From contig CAVXOY010000013.1 in assembly GCA_963763495.1 (NCBI GenBank), positions 11,019 through 75,018 on the forward strand: 64,000 nt of DNA, in the 5' to 3' direction. This document shows positions 28,896-38,771 of the stretch, piece by piece. Position 1 is the stretch's first letter. Each line of letters opens with the position of its first letter. The notes beneath the pieces are model-generated. The model was not told the DNA's origin. It ran no database searches and saw only the letters and a list, made by a program, of their open reading frames with translations. A program made the position numbers and the translations under genes. Source of the stretch: DAOUEO01 sp963763495. Its GTDB lineage: Bacteria > Chloroflexota > Dehalococcoidia > DSTF01 > JALHUB01.

Positions 28896-31800
28896 CTATC
28901 CCTCTGACGTGCAGGGGGATTGCGACTTCACCAGGCTCGAGTTCTTGGCCGCAACCAAGGCGTCGAGGATGGTGACCGCACCGTTCTTGTCAATGTCCAG
29001 GACCCGGTCGGAGGGCGGGCGTCGGGTCAACGCCGCAAGCGCCCTCTTGGCGACGAACAGAACGTCCAGGATGTTGGCGGAGCGGTTACCGTTGACGTCG
29101 ACGATCTCGATCCAGTCCTCGCAGCCGTCGCCGTCGGTGTCCTTGCGGGAGAGGGCCGTGTTGTAGCCCATCGCCTCGACCGCGTCGACGATCTCGAGCA
29201 GGCGGCACAGCAAGGCTGCCCGTCCCGTCGTCGCTGTCGGGGTCGGTGACGGTCGGAGCCGGTCTGGCAGGCGATGTCGTCGCCGTCGACATCCATCTCC
29301 ACCCACTGGCTGCCGCTGTAGCCGTTGACGAACGCGGCCACCGTCGGCGCCCAGGCAGGTTGAGGTGACAGCCCTTCGCGTACTTCTGCCCCTGAGCGGT
29401 CAGGGTCGACTGGGCACTTGGAAGCTGGCGAGGGTTCGGGTCCTTGCCCCTGCATCGACTCCCAGCCGTCGACGCAGCCGTCGCCGTCGGTGTCGGCGAG
29501 CCATGGCGTCGGTGATGGGCGCAAGCGCCTCTGCAACGTCCAAGGCGGCGTCGTTGTCGTCGTCGTCGTCACAGGCGTCGCCCAGCTTGTCCTGGTTGGG
29601 GTTGCTCGCCCAGCTACCGGGGACAACGCTGCCGTTGTCGCGGCGCTTGCCGTCGTTGTTCGCCTGGGTGGGGTTGTAGACGATCGGGCAGTTGTCGTCG
29701 GCGTTCGCCGACTCACCGCTCTCGGCAGCTGCTCGCGGCGGCGGCGATGTAGTCGTCCTCCGGCTTGTCGAGGAGGCCGTCACCGTCGGTGTCCGGGTTC
29801 AGCGGGTTGCTGAACTGGAACACCTCGAAGAAGTCGCTGGCGCCGTCGCCGTCGGAGTCGGCCATCCGCGGGTTGGAGCCGAAGACCACTTCCAGACCAT
29901 CAACCAGGCCGTCGCAGTCCTCGTCGGCGGACTGGAGGTACTGCACCTGGGTGTAGGGCGCGTTCCCCTCGTTGTAGACGATCGGCGCGCACATCGCTAC
30001 GCCGGCGACGTCGTTGAAGTCTGCCGGGTGGCCGGGCTGAGCGGTGGCCACGTCGGCCATGCAGTCGCCGTCGTCGTCGATGCCACGTAGCCGGCTTGTC
30101 GGGATCGGCCATGCTCTCGGCCGGCGTGATCCAGCCGATGCTGTTCGGGTCGCCGGTGTCGGGCGCGCCGTTGAGGTCGTTGTACACGCAGTCCCACTCG
30201 ACGTACCGCTCGACGTAGCCGGTGTCGGAGGCGATCCCTGTGGCCGGTTTCGAGGCCGGCGTTACCGACTTGCGGACGTCGGCCTCGCCCACGTAGGAGG
30301 TGAAGGCACGCGTAGAGGCCGCTGCTGTCGTCGATAGCCGTCGTCCTCCACGTCCTTCGGGCTAGCCCCAGCAGTAGACCGTGACCGCCTGCCAGGCCGA
30401 GTTGTTGGCCGGCGCGGAGTCGCCGAACGTCGTCGGCAGCTCGACGAGCTTCAGCGGCACCAGGTAGGTGCCGGGAGCCGTGCAGGTGATCTCCAGGCTC
30501 GGCGTTGACCATCACCATCGGGCCGCCCGGCTCCGTCATCGAGATGTTGAGGCCGGCGCAGGGCGTCGGGCCCCAGGGAATGCAGACGGCCGTCGGGCCG
30601 GCGGGTAGCGGTATCTGGTTCGCGGGCTCGGAGCCGGATACGCCGGTCACTGAGCCCGGTAGCCAGTTGAGGGCGATGTCGTAGGCCCCGTCGCCGTTCA
30701 TGTCCGGCGCCTCGGCAACGAGCCACTCCGTGGTCGGAACGTTCCCGGCGGCCTGGGCGCGGCTCAGCGCCGTCATGCCGAGGGTCGCCGTGTCGACCGA
30801 CAAGGAGTTGCACGTGGTCACTCGGCGGCGTGAGGGGCGTGATCGGCGGGTTGAGGGGCACGCTGCCGGGGCTGAGGGCGATTATCGTTCCCGCAAGGGA
30901 AAGCGCCTGCTTGTCCACCTCTGGCGCAGCAGCCCGCACTTCACCCGGATGGTGGCAACGGCCACGTTGGATGACAGGTCGTTGTCCGCCGTCGGCGCTA
31001 TCGGGTAGGCCGCCGCCTTGATGGAAACGATGTAGTCGCCCGTTCCGAGCGCAGCTTACATTCAGCGTACCCACGTCCTCGTAGGTATTGCCGGGGATCA
31101 GGGACGTCCTCGACAAAGCTGATCTCCCTGGCACTGGGAACGACGGTTGGAGCGGGGTCGCTTGACCCAGGCAGCTTGTGCCGTTCCAGCTGCCGCTCGG
31201 TGATCGCGGGGACCCAGGTCGCCGTCACGCCGGCCGGAGCCTCAACGTGCCAGACGTCCTTGAAGTTGCCTGTGCCCGGGCCGCCGTTGAGGGCGCGCTG
31301 GGTGACCGTGATTACCTGGGCGCCTACCCGTCGCGTCGACGACGGTCGGCGCGGCCCACCAACCGTAGATCCGCTTGTCGGCGCAGTTGGGGCCAACGCA
31401 GGGGCTGGACGAGTCACCCCTTATCGGCGGTGTGTTGGTCATCGCAACGGGGGCTGTCCAGGAGCCCATCGTCCTGCGATGAGTTGCCGTTCGGCAGCCG
31501 GCCGTGTTCTCCGAGCTGTCGGTGCACATCGGCGCGGACGGCTTCGCGGCGAGGCCGCCGATCCAGATCTGGCTTATGCCTGTCTGCATCGACCAGGGCA
31601 CGCGCAACGTGAGAATGCTGACCGGGATGGGAGTGACTGGGTCTGGCTACCGTGCCGAAGAGCCAGACGTTGGTGATGGTCGACCCGAAGCGGGCCGTCA
31701 TCGGGAAAACGCCTGCCTTCGACAGCAGGTACGATTCGCCTGCCGCCGCGACATCCGTGGTCACCTCGTTGAAGGGGACCGGCACCGGGATACGCCGGAG

Positions 31801-32176
31801 GCCGTCATTGTCAGCCACGAGGTCGCCGTCCGTATCGTCGGTGGCGTCGCACAGGAAGTCGCTCGAGGTCATGTAGTCTCCGAGCGCCTGGTTGTCGTTG
31901 ACCATGATGTCGGCGTAGCCCGGTTCCGCCCGGGTCCAGTTGGCGTAGGCGAGGCTCCCCCGTATGCCGTGCCCGCCGGCGCTAAGTGACTGCGAGTCGA
32001 GCGCCTGGCCGAGCGCCGTGGTGCTGTACATCGTCAGCTTCGGCGTGCGCCGGCCTCATGGGCCTGACCGGGAGGGGGATTAGGGCTTTGCTCGTGCTGA
32101 CGTCTTGCAGGAAGCCCGCCAGCGCGAGCGCTAAAGCTCCCAACACGATTACTAGTAGACTAACCTTACGTTTCAT
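28896..32176 (-). CDS. large secreted protein with thrombospondin type-3-like repeats and C-terminal dockerin (many frame breaks)
   Basis: About 1,090 residues if all frames are joined; roughly ten one-base breaks were found, so the middle cannot be read exactly. ATG at 32176 has AGGAGGAGGT six bases upstream and opens a signal peptide (KRKVSLLVIVLGALALALAGF). The body has repeated beta-rich domains, then calcium-binding Asp-rich repeats (DTDGDGLLDKPEDD, DSDGDGASDFFEV, DACDDDDDNDAALD). A type-I dockerin closes the protein: DVNGNRSANILDVLFVAKRAL and DIDKNGAVTILDALVAAKN, two F-hand loops typical of cohesin binding. No cohesin gene is in the window. It is probably a cell-surface or multi-enzyme-complex component; the catalytic or adhesive role is not recognisable. 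A leader hairpin upstream suggests regulated elongation. Confidence 0.75.
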
Positions 32177-32226
32177 TGACCTCCTCCTGCTAAGGCTTTT
32201 TGCCGGACTAACTTGACCTTCAGAAA

Positions 32227-32250
32227 GCAAAAACCGACCCGCGGGGTCGG
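32227..32250 (-). terminator. intrinsic terminator inside the dockerin-gene leader (attenuator candidate)
   Basis: On the minus strand, CCGACCC, loop CGC and GGGTCGG form a 7-bp stem directly followed by TTTTTGC. It lies 50 bases before the ATG at 32176, and no minus-strand gene exists upstream, so it can only act on the leader transcript. No known riboswitch class was recognised in the 150 bases before it. Confidence 0.7.
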
Positions 32251-32583
32251 CTTCCCTTGCCTCACAGACCATCTCTGCATCCATTCTCGCTGCGCAGCCC
32301 CGCCATCTGCCACAGCTTAGGTACTGGCCCTGGTCGGCCATTGCTTTCGAAGGTCTTGATCCATCAAGGATCATATCACTTCTGTCAAGCGTTTTGGGGA
32401 ATAGTTCCGCCTGCTTTTGGGTTTTGCTCTACCTTCTCTTCGCCGAGCCTAGGTTTGAGAAGAGCGGGCGTGTTATTCGCTCTCGGTACTCTGTTGAGGC
32501 CCTTGACACATGGTGCATGATATCAACTACCATTGGATTCAGTAAATGGTACTGACTACTATTATGATATACAGAGGAAGGCA
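32251..32583. other. divergent intergenic region between dockerin gene and SDR gene
   Basis: No gene is seen. The left half is the dockerin-gene leader, with overlapping palindromes at 32355-32368 (CTTGAT/ATCAAG) and a minus-strand TTGACA near 32388. The right half carries a plus-strand TTGACA at 32503-32508 and the operator-like repeat TGGTA-N5-TACTA at 32547-32561, just before the SDR start. Confidence 0.5.
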
Positions 32584-33638
32584 ATGGAGATAAAAGGAAA
32601 GGTCGCGGTAGTGACCGGCGCCGCGAGCGGAATCGGCAAGGCCACGGCTGTCGCGCTTGCCCAGGAGGGCGCGGACGTCGTTCTCGCGGACATCAATGAG
32701 GAGCGCCTGGCGGAGGCCAAGGGCGAGATCGAGGCACTGGGCCGCCGCGTGCTCACGGTGCCACTGATGTCTCGAAATTGGAGGCGATCCAGAGCCTTTT
32801 CGATCAGTCGATCTCCGAGATGGGCCGAGCGGACATCCTCATGAACAACGCGGGTGTGCATTAAGTGTAAAGATGATATAATATATATAATTATATATTA
32901 GGCCGCGCGCTCACGGTACACACTGATGTCTCGAAGTTGGAAGCGGTCCAAAGCCTTTTCGATCAGTCGATCTCCGAGATGGGCCGAGTGGACATCCTCA
33001 TGAACAACGCGGGTGTGCATCTAAGCGGCCCTGTAGACAAGGTGTCAATCGATGACTGGGAATGGATCATCGGCATCAATCTATGGAGCGTCATCTACGG
33101 TGTCCATGTCTTCCTGCCCCACATGCTGGAGCGGGGAAGCGGCCACATCGTGAACACCGCTTCCATAGCCGGGCTGATCGGATGGAAAGACCCGGCGATT
33201 CCCTACACTGCAACGAAATTCGCCATCGTCGGTATCTCCGAGGGGCTTGCCGCCTATCTGAAGAACAAGGGCATAGGGGTCACGGTCATCTGTCCGGACA
33301 TCGTGCTCACAGACCTAGAGGCGACGGCTCGGTTCATACCTGCCGGTGACGGCCTTGACCCCGCCAGGAGGAAGCTGCTCGATGCGCTGCATGAGGGGCA
33401 GCCGGATTTTCTCGAGCTCCTTGCGTCTCTCCAAATTGTGGTCCTCCGGCCTGAGGAAGTCGCGGTGGCAGTAGTCGATGCGATCAGGAAGGGCACTTGC
33501 CTCGTCACGCCTCACCCGGGAACGAAAGAGATGATGCTCCAGCGAGCGCTGGACTTTGACGGCATGATTGCCGAGGCCGCATCGCAACAGCAGGCGAGGG
33601 AGGGCCTTATCAGCGCGGCATTCGGTGACGGAGCCTAG
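32584..33638 (+). pseudogene. short-chain dehydrogenase/reductase interrupted by an imperfect partial duplication
   Basis: NAD(P)-dependent oxidoreductase of the SDR family. The N-terminal part has the cofactor motif TGAASGIGKA and the acidic VVLADIN strand typical of NAD preference. The continuation has NNAG, the catalytic Ser/Tyr/Lys region (NTASIAGL, YTATKFAI) and ends at 33638. Between them, bases 32744-32861 repeat imperfectly at 32903-33020, separated by an AT-only-like spacer. The first copy has lost a base and runs into TAA. Removing the first copy and spacer restores a normal ~300-residue SDR. Either the gene is broken by a duplication or two strain variants were joined in assembly. 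ATG at 32584 has GAGGAAG upstream. Confidence 0.8.
32744..33020 (+). repeat. imperfect ~118-base direct repeat with AT-rich spacer inside the SDR gene
   Basis: Copy 1 is 32744-32861 and copy 2 is 32903-33020. They differ at about nine positions. Within the coding frame several changes are synonymous (AAA/AAG, GAG/GAA, CAG/CAA), with I/V and A/V changes besides. The spacer 32862-32900 is almost entirely A and T, against a GC-rich background. Confidence 0.8.
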
Positions 33639-33710
33639 ACAATCTCCCGCTCCAAGATCGCCCCTTCGGCCGGCGCGCCGGGGGCCAAGTTTGCAGGGTA
33701 AGGTGCTGCC

Positions 33711-35046
33711 GTGTCAGTATTGCAGTTTCCGGATGGCTTCGACTGGGGATGCGCCGCGTCCGCATACCAGACGGAAGGCGCCTGGGATGAGGACGGCAGA
33801 GGCGAGTCGATCTGGGATCGCTTCTGCCGTGAGCCGGGACATATCAAGAACGGCGACACCGGCGACATAGCCTGCGACCAGTATCACCGCTATCGGGAAG
33901 ACGTGGCCCTGATGAAAGAGCTGGGCCTGAAGACCTTTCGATTCAGTGTTTCCTGGCCTCGCGTTTTTCCTCAGGGCAGGGGCGCGGTCAACGAGAAAGG
34001 TCTCGATTTCTATGACCGGCTGGTCGACGAGCTGCTGGCGGCAGGCATTTCCCCCCTGGCCAACCTCTACCACTTCGATCTGCCCCAAGCGCTGGAGGAC
34101 GAGGGGGGCTGGACCAACCGCCATACGGCCCAGTCATTTCGCCGATTACTGCGCCGCCGTCGTCGACCGCCTGGGAGATCGCGTCAAACGTTGGATCATC
34201 TTCAATGAGCCCTTCATCTTCACCTGGCTGGCGTACTCTACCGGGGCCATTGCTCCCGGAATAAGGGACTCGGCACTGGCGCTGCGCTCTATGCATGTGG
34301 TCAGTCTGGCGCAAGGGCTGGCTGCAAGGGCGATACGCGACAGGGGGAGCGCTGAGCAGGTAGGCATAGCCTTCAGCATGAACGGCGCCTATCCGGAGAC
34401 GGAGAGCGAGGAAGACAAGGCTGCGGCGGAACGGGCGCACAGGCTCGGCAATGCCTGGTTCCTGGAATCGGTACAGAACGGGCGCTATCCTGAAATCCCC
34501 GGCGTCGATGAGGAGAAGCTGGGAGTGCAGCCGGGCGACATGGAGCTCGTCAAAGCGCCCCTCGATTTCGCCGGGGTCAATCTCTACACTCGTATGGTCG
34601 TCGCCCATAACCCGAGTGGAGAGAACTTCCGCGTACGTATCGTTGTGGTCCCAGACGTAGAGCGCACCGACAACGGGTGGGAGGTCTATCCGGAGGCGAT
34701 CCACCAGGCCATCATGCGGACATGGAACGACTACAGACTGCCGATATGGGTGACCGAGAACGGCTGCGCGATCAACGATGGCCCTGACAGTGAGGGCAAT
34801 GTGAACGATGACCGGCGGATAAGCTACCTCCAACGGTATCTGGCTCAGGTCGGGAGGGCGATCAACGAGGGCGCCGATGTCCGCGGTTATCACGTGTGGA
34901 CGCTGCTGGACAACTTCGAATGGCTGGAGGGGTACAGCCAGCGCTTTGGACTGGTCTACGTGGACTTTCCTACTCAACGCCGGATCATCAAGAAGAGCGG
35001 CCATTGGTATCGTGACCTCATCGCGGCTAACCGGCTTGAGATTTGA
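33711..35046 (+). CDS. GH1 family beta-glucosidase (one frame break)
   Basis: Retaining glycoside hydrolase of family 1, about 445 residues, the normal size. It starts at GTG 33711 with the family N-terminal FPDGFDWGCAASAYQTEGAW. The acid/base Glu is in FNEP (GAG at 34207, about residue 166) and the nucleophile Glu in VTENG (GAG at 34756, about residue 349). The substrate-binding WTLLDNFEWLEGY and RFGLVYVDF motifs lie near the C-terminus. A one-base break near 34130 splits the frame before the acid/base motif. No signal peptide is present, so it acts in the cytoplasm on imported beta-glycosides. The binding site before GTG (GGGTAAGGTG) is modest. The following metallo-hydrolase gene is 96 bases away. 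Confidence 0.93.
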
Positions 35047-35142
35047 AGGGAGTCTGAACTCGTCCTGGAATGCCGCCGTTGACCGTCCACTCGCTCCGTG
35101 CGAAGGTACGCGTTCGAAGCGTCAGCAGGGAGGAGAAGCAGC

Positions 35143-36417
35143 ATGGATCACCGTCGCGAGGCGCAGGAACAGGCTCTCGCCGGCGACACGCCGGCCGAAG
35201 TCCAACGTCTGAGTGACGACATCTGGCTCTTGCCCAGGCCATTGGGCAACACAGTGCTCGTCGCGACAAAAGAAGGCGCTGCCGTCATTGATCCGGGCCT
35301 GGAGGCGAACGGGCCGCGCGTCCGCGAAGAGCTGCGCCGGCGCACCCAGGCGCCGCTCCGCCTGATCATCTACACCCACGGTCACGCTGATCACGCCTTC
35401 GGAACAGGGGCACTGCTCAAGGATGCTGCCGAGCGGGGCGATCCGCCGCCGGATATCGTCGGCCATAAGCGTGTCAGAGACCGGTTCGACGTCTACCAGC
35501 GGCTGCAGGGGAGGCAGGAGTTCATCAACCGCATCCAATTCGCCATTCCTGCGGCCGTTCAGGCCTTCCCCCGATCCTACTACTATCCCACCATTACCTA
35601 CGAGGATCGCATCGCCTTCCGCATCGGCGGTTTGACTCTCGAGTGCCGGCACGGAATGGGCGAGACTGACGACGCGACCTGGGTGTCGATAGCCGAGCGG
35701 AGCATGATCGTATCGGGCGATTTCCTGATCCAGGGGTGCCCGAACGTCGGCAATCCGTTCAAAGTGCAGCGATACGCGCGGGAGTGGGCGCAGGCGCTGG
35801 AGGAGATGGCCGCGCTGGGAGCGGAGATCGTTGTCCCTGGTCACGGGCCGGTGCTCGGCCGCGAAGCCGGCATTGAGCAGATGCTGGAGACGGCGCGTGC
35901 CCTGCGCTATCTGGAAGATGAGGTCGTGCGCCGGCTGAACGAGGGGCAATGGCAGGAGCAGATCCTGGAAGAGGTGGACCTGCCGCCGGATCTCAAGGAG
36001 AAGCCATACCTGGCACCCACCTATGGCTGTCCCCGCTTCGTCGTTCATGGCATCATTCGCCGCTATGCTGGTTGGTACGACGGCAACCCCAGCGATCTCT
36101 TCCCGAGCACTCGGGCGGAGGTTGCCCAGGATGTCCTTGCTGCCGCCGGTGGCCCGCCGTCTCTCCTGGAGCGTGCGCGTTCTCTACGGGATGCCGGCGG
36201 AATACGGAATCTGCAGCGCGCGCTGCATCTGACGGACTATGTCCTGTTCGGCGAAGGAGATGCGGGGCCATACGCTCGGGAGGCGCATGCGTTGAAGGCG
36301 GAGTTGCTGGAGGCGCGAGCCCAGGCCGAGCCCTCATTCATCGCCCGAAACATCTTCGCCAATGGCGCGAAATCGGAGAGGGGATTCGAGGCTCCGCAGG
36401 GCGAAGGACAAGCCTGA
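35143..36417 (+). CDS. metallo-beta-lactamase-fold hydrolase with alkylsulfatase-like dimerisation domain
   Basis: 424-residue two-domain protein. The zinc-binding motif is HGHADH (His79, His81, Asp83, His84), with further ligands in a CRHGMGETDD region, IVSGDF and VPGHGP. The region around YAGWYDGNPSDLFPS is the hallmark of the alkyl-sulfatase dimerisation domain found after the MBL domain in SdsA1-type secondary alkylsulfatases. It lacks a signal peptide and the C-terminal SCP2-like domain of full-length alkylsulfatases, so it is a short relative. GGGAGGAG lies before ATG at 35143. The next gene (URO-D family) starts 32 bases after its stop, suggesting a joint operon. Sulfate-ester hydrolysis is a guess. 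Confidence 0.85.
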   Translation: MDHRREAQEQALAGDTPAEVQRLSDDIWLLPRPLGNTVLVATKEGAAVIDPGLEANGPRVREELRRRTQAPLRLIIYTHGHADHAFGTGALLKDAAERGDPPPDIVGHKRVRDRFDVYQRLQGRQEFINRIQFAIPAAVQAFPRSYYYPTITYEDRIAFRIGGLTLECRHGMGETDDATWVSIAERSMIVSGDFLIQGCPNVGNPFKVQRYAREWAQALEEMAALGAEIVVPGHGPVLGREAGIEQMLETARALRYLEDEVVRRLNEGQWQEQILEEVDLPPDLKEKPYLAPTYGCPRFVVHGIIRRYAGWYDGNPSDLFPSTRAEVAQDVLAAAGGPPSLLERARSLRDAGGIRNLQRALHLTDYVLFGEGDAGPYAREAHALKAELLEARAQAEPSFIARNIFANGAKSERGFEAPQGEGQA

Positions 36418-36449
36418 GATTCTGTTGCCCCCTGAGGAGGGGAAACGAA

Positions 36450-37709
36450 ATGAATTCGCGAGAACGGGTGCGAAAGACGCTCAACCATGAGGCGCCGGAC
36501 AGAATCCCGCTCGACCTGGACGCCACAGCGGTTACCGGCATCTCCGCCAGCACCTACGGACACCTTCGACGCGCCCTCGGCCTGGAGCCCAAGCCGGTCA
36601 AGGTCTGGGAACCCTTCCAGATGCTGGGTGAAGTCGAGCTCGACGTCAAAGAGGCGCTGGGTGTGGACGTGGTGGGTATCGAGAGGCTGATGACCGCCTT
36701 CGGCTTCGCCAACGTGAACTGGAAGCCCTGGCGTCCCTTTCACGGAGTGGACGTGCTGGTCGGCGAGGGCTTCGTCACGACCGAGGCGGAGAACGGCGAC
36801 ACCCTCGTCTACCCCGGCGGCGACCTGACCGCCCCTCCCAGCGGCCGCATGCCCAAGAACGGTTTCTACTTCGACTCGATCGTGCGCCAGCAGCCCCTCG
36901 ACTGGGATCATCTGAACGCCGAAGAGTGGGTGCGTAGCCGGTTCTTCGTCTACCCCGACTTCTACCTGGAGTATGTCCAGCGGGAGGTCGACAACCTGTA
37001 CCGCAATACGTCCTTCTCGATAATGGGCGCCGTATTCGGTGGCAGCTTTGGTGACATAGCGGGGGTGCCCGCGCCCGGGAGCAGAGCCCCGAAAGGGATC
37101 AGCGACCCCGAGGACTGGTACCTTGTTCATGCCTCTCATCCCGAGTTCATCAAAGAGGCCTTCGATCTGGAGTGCGAGATCGCTCTCCAGAACCTGAAGC
37201 TCTACCGAGAAGCGGTCGGCGACAGGATCGACGCCGTATCGATCAGCGGTACCGACTTCGGTAGCCAGCGCGGCCCTATCATGTCGCCCAGAATGTACCG
37301 TGAGCTCTACAAGCCTTATCACAAGAAGATCAACGATTGGGTTCATGCCAACACGGGCTGGAAGACCTTCTACCACTGCTGCGGCAGCATTGTCGCCCTG
37401 CTGGACGACTTTGTGGAGGTGGGCGTGGACATCCTGAACCCGGTTCAGACCTCAGCCGAGGGGATGGACCCAGTCATGCTGAAGGAGAAGTACGGCGATA
37501 AGCTGGTCTTCTGGGGAGGTGGCGTCGACACACAGCGAGTGTTGCCCTTCGGCACGCCGGACGAAGTGCGCGAAGACGTCAGGCGGCGACTGGAGGTCTT
37601 CGGCGAGGGTGGCGGCTTCGTCTTCGCGGCGATCCACAACATCCAGCACGGCGTGCCAGCCGAGAATCTAACCGCGATGTTCGAGACTCTAAGGAGTTTT
37701 CGACCATAA
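36450..37709 (+). CDS. URO-D superfamily protein (methyltransferase-like, incomplete zinc site)
   Basis: 419 residues, starting at ATG 36450 after GAGGAGGGG. It begins MNSRERVRKTLNHEAPDRIPLDL, the standard N-terminus for the MtaA/CmuA-like branch of the URO-D superfamily. The His-x-Cys pair is His309/Cys311 in YHCCGS, but the third zinc ligand expected about 78 residues later falls in a GFVF stretch without Cys. This differs from the other two paralogues in the window. It may use Cys310 or another ligand, or may not be a methyltransferase. It is cotranscribed with the metallo-hydrolase. Its exact role is unknown, and HemE function is unlikely. Confidence 0.82.
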   Translation: MNSRERVRKTLNHEAPDRIPLDLDATAVTGISASTYGHLRRALGLEPKPVKVWEPFQMLGEVELDVKEALGVDVVGIERLMTAFGFANVNWKPWRPFHGVDVLVGEGFVTTEAENGDTLVYPGGDLTAPPSGRMPKNGFYFDSIVRQQPLDWDHLNAEEWVRSRFFVYPDFYLEYVQREVDNLYRNTSFSIMGAVFGGSFGDIAGVPAPGSRAPKGISDPEDWYLVHASHPEFIKEAFDLECEIALQNLKLYREAVGDRIDAVSISGTDFGSQRGPIMSPRMYRELYKPYHKKINDWVHANTGWKTFYHCCGSIVALLDDFVEVGVDILNPVQTSAEGMDPVMLKEKYGDKLVFWGGGVDTQRVLPFGTPDEVREDVRRRLEVFGEGGGFVFAAIHNIQHGVPAENLTAMFETLRSFRP

Positions 37710-37771
37710 GTCCTAAGCGTTTCTGGATCGAGGATAGCGGAAGCTGGGAGCAGCAGTGCATAATATAATAC

Positions 37772-37800
37772 TTGCAATTATTGTCTGATCAATCTATATT
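37772..37800 (+). promoter_or_regulatory. promoter with overlapping operator-like repeat, enoyl-CoA hydratase gene
   Basis: TTGCAA at 37772-37777 and TATATT at 37795-37800, 17-base spacer, in a markedly AT-rich stretch. The inverted repeat TAATA-CTTGC-AATTA (37766-37780) covers the -35 box and resembles the one at the TetR gene promoter. Confidence 0.6.
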
Positions 37801-37861
37801 TATGCCAAAGAGAGGATCAGCCGATTCTGGGGGTATCTTTAGCGGGAAGGAAGATACAAGT

Positions 37862-38663
37862 ATGGCATACAAAGAGATACTAACCGAGACTCGTGGCCGG
37901 GTGGGGATAGTAACCTTGAACCGTCCCGAGAGGCGGAACGCGCTAAGCCCGACGATGGGTGAGGAGGTACGGGAAGTCGTTGAGGCGTACAACGCCGACC
38001 CGGGTATCGGCGCCATCGTCCTAACGGGTGTCGACCCGGCGTTCTGCGGCGGCGCCGACGTCGGCGACTGGAAACGCGGCTTGGATGAGCCCAAAGGAGG
38101 CTCAACGCGAACGCACGCGCCTTGGCAGCGAAGAGAACTGGGTCCATTTCTGGGGGCGCTCCAAGCCCATAATCTGCGCCGTGAACGGGCCGTCGATTGG
38201 GGCGGGACTGACAATGACCTTATCCGCCGATGTCCGTATCGCCTCGGACCGTGCCCGCTTTTCGATGCGTTTCGTCCGCATGGGGCTCATACCGGAGCTG
38301 GCAAGCACCAAGCTTCTTCCCCTGATCGTCGGCTTCAATAGGGCGCTGGAGTTGATGCTGACGGGCAAGACGATCGATGCGCAGGAGGCAGAGAGAATCG
38401 GCTTGGTCAGCCGCGTGGTCCCTCACGACCAGTTGCTGGAGGAGGCGGTGACGCTGGCAGCGGATATAGCCTTCAATCCCACGGAGTCGCTGCTGGTGAT
38501 CAAGAAGCTGACCTGGGCACACCTGGTTGAGACCGACATCGGCAAGGTTATGGTCAGCGAGGGGACGGAGTTGCTGGCGGCGACCGCTAGGCCTGCTTTT
38601 GGGGAAGCGGTGAGCGCTTTCCTGGAGAAGCGGCAGCCGGATTTCCACAAACCTCCCGCCTAA
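37862..38663 (+). CDS. enoyl-CoA hydratase/isomerase (crotonase family), one frame break
   Basis: Crotonase-fold enzyme of beta-oxidation, about 266 residues when read through a break near 38095. The N-terminal half has GIVTLNRPERRNALSP and the first oxyanion-hole segment FCGGADVGDW. After the break come ICAVNGPSIGAGLTMTLSADVRIAS (second oxyanion-hole Gly) and FVRMGLIPELASTKLLPLIVG. In the latter, the position of the second catalytic Glu of true hydratases is occupied within PELAST, consistent with hydratase or isomerase activity. ATG at 37862 lies 60 bases after a strong promoter; the ribosome binding site (GGGAAGGAAG) is slightly distant. Two acyl-CoA dehydrogenase genes follow. Confidence 0.9.
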
Positions 38664-38771
38664 GATTGCGGGCGTGCTTGTCGGTAAACGGAGCAGGAAC
38701 CTCTGCTCGGGATGGACAAGCCGCAGAATCGACTTGCGATTCAGATGGCAGTCAACGAATAGGAGTGCGGT

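Noticed and set aside
32176..32374. N-terminal extension of the dockerin protein to an ATG at 32374
   Set aside because: The extension runs through the leader hairpin and lacks a signal peptide, whereas ATG 32176 has AGGAGGAGGT and a normal signal peptide.
36237..37376. 379-residue minus-strand frame
   Set aside because: Antisense shadow of the URO-D-family gene at 36450.
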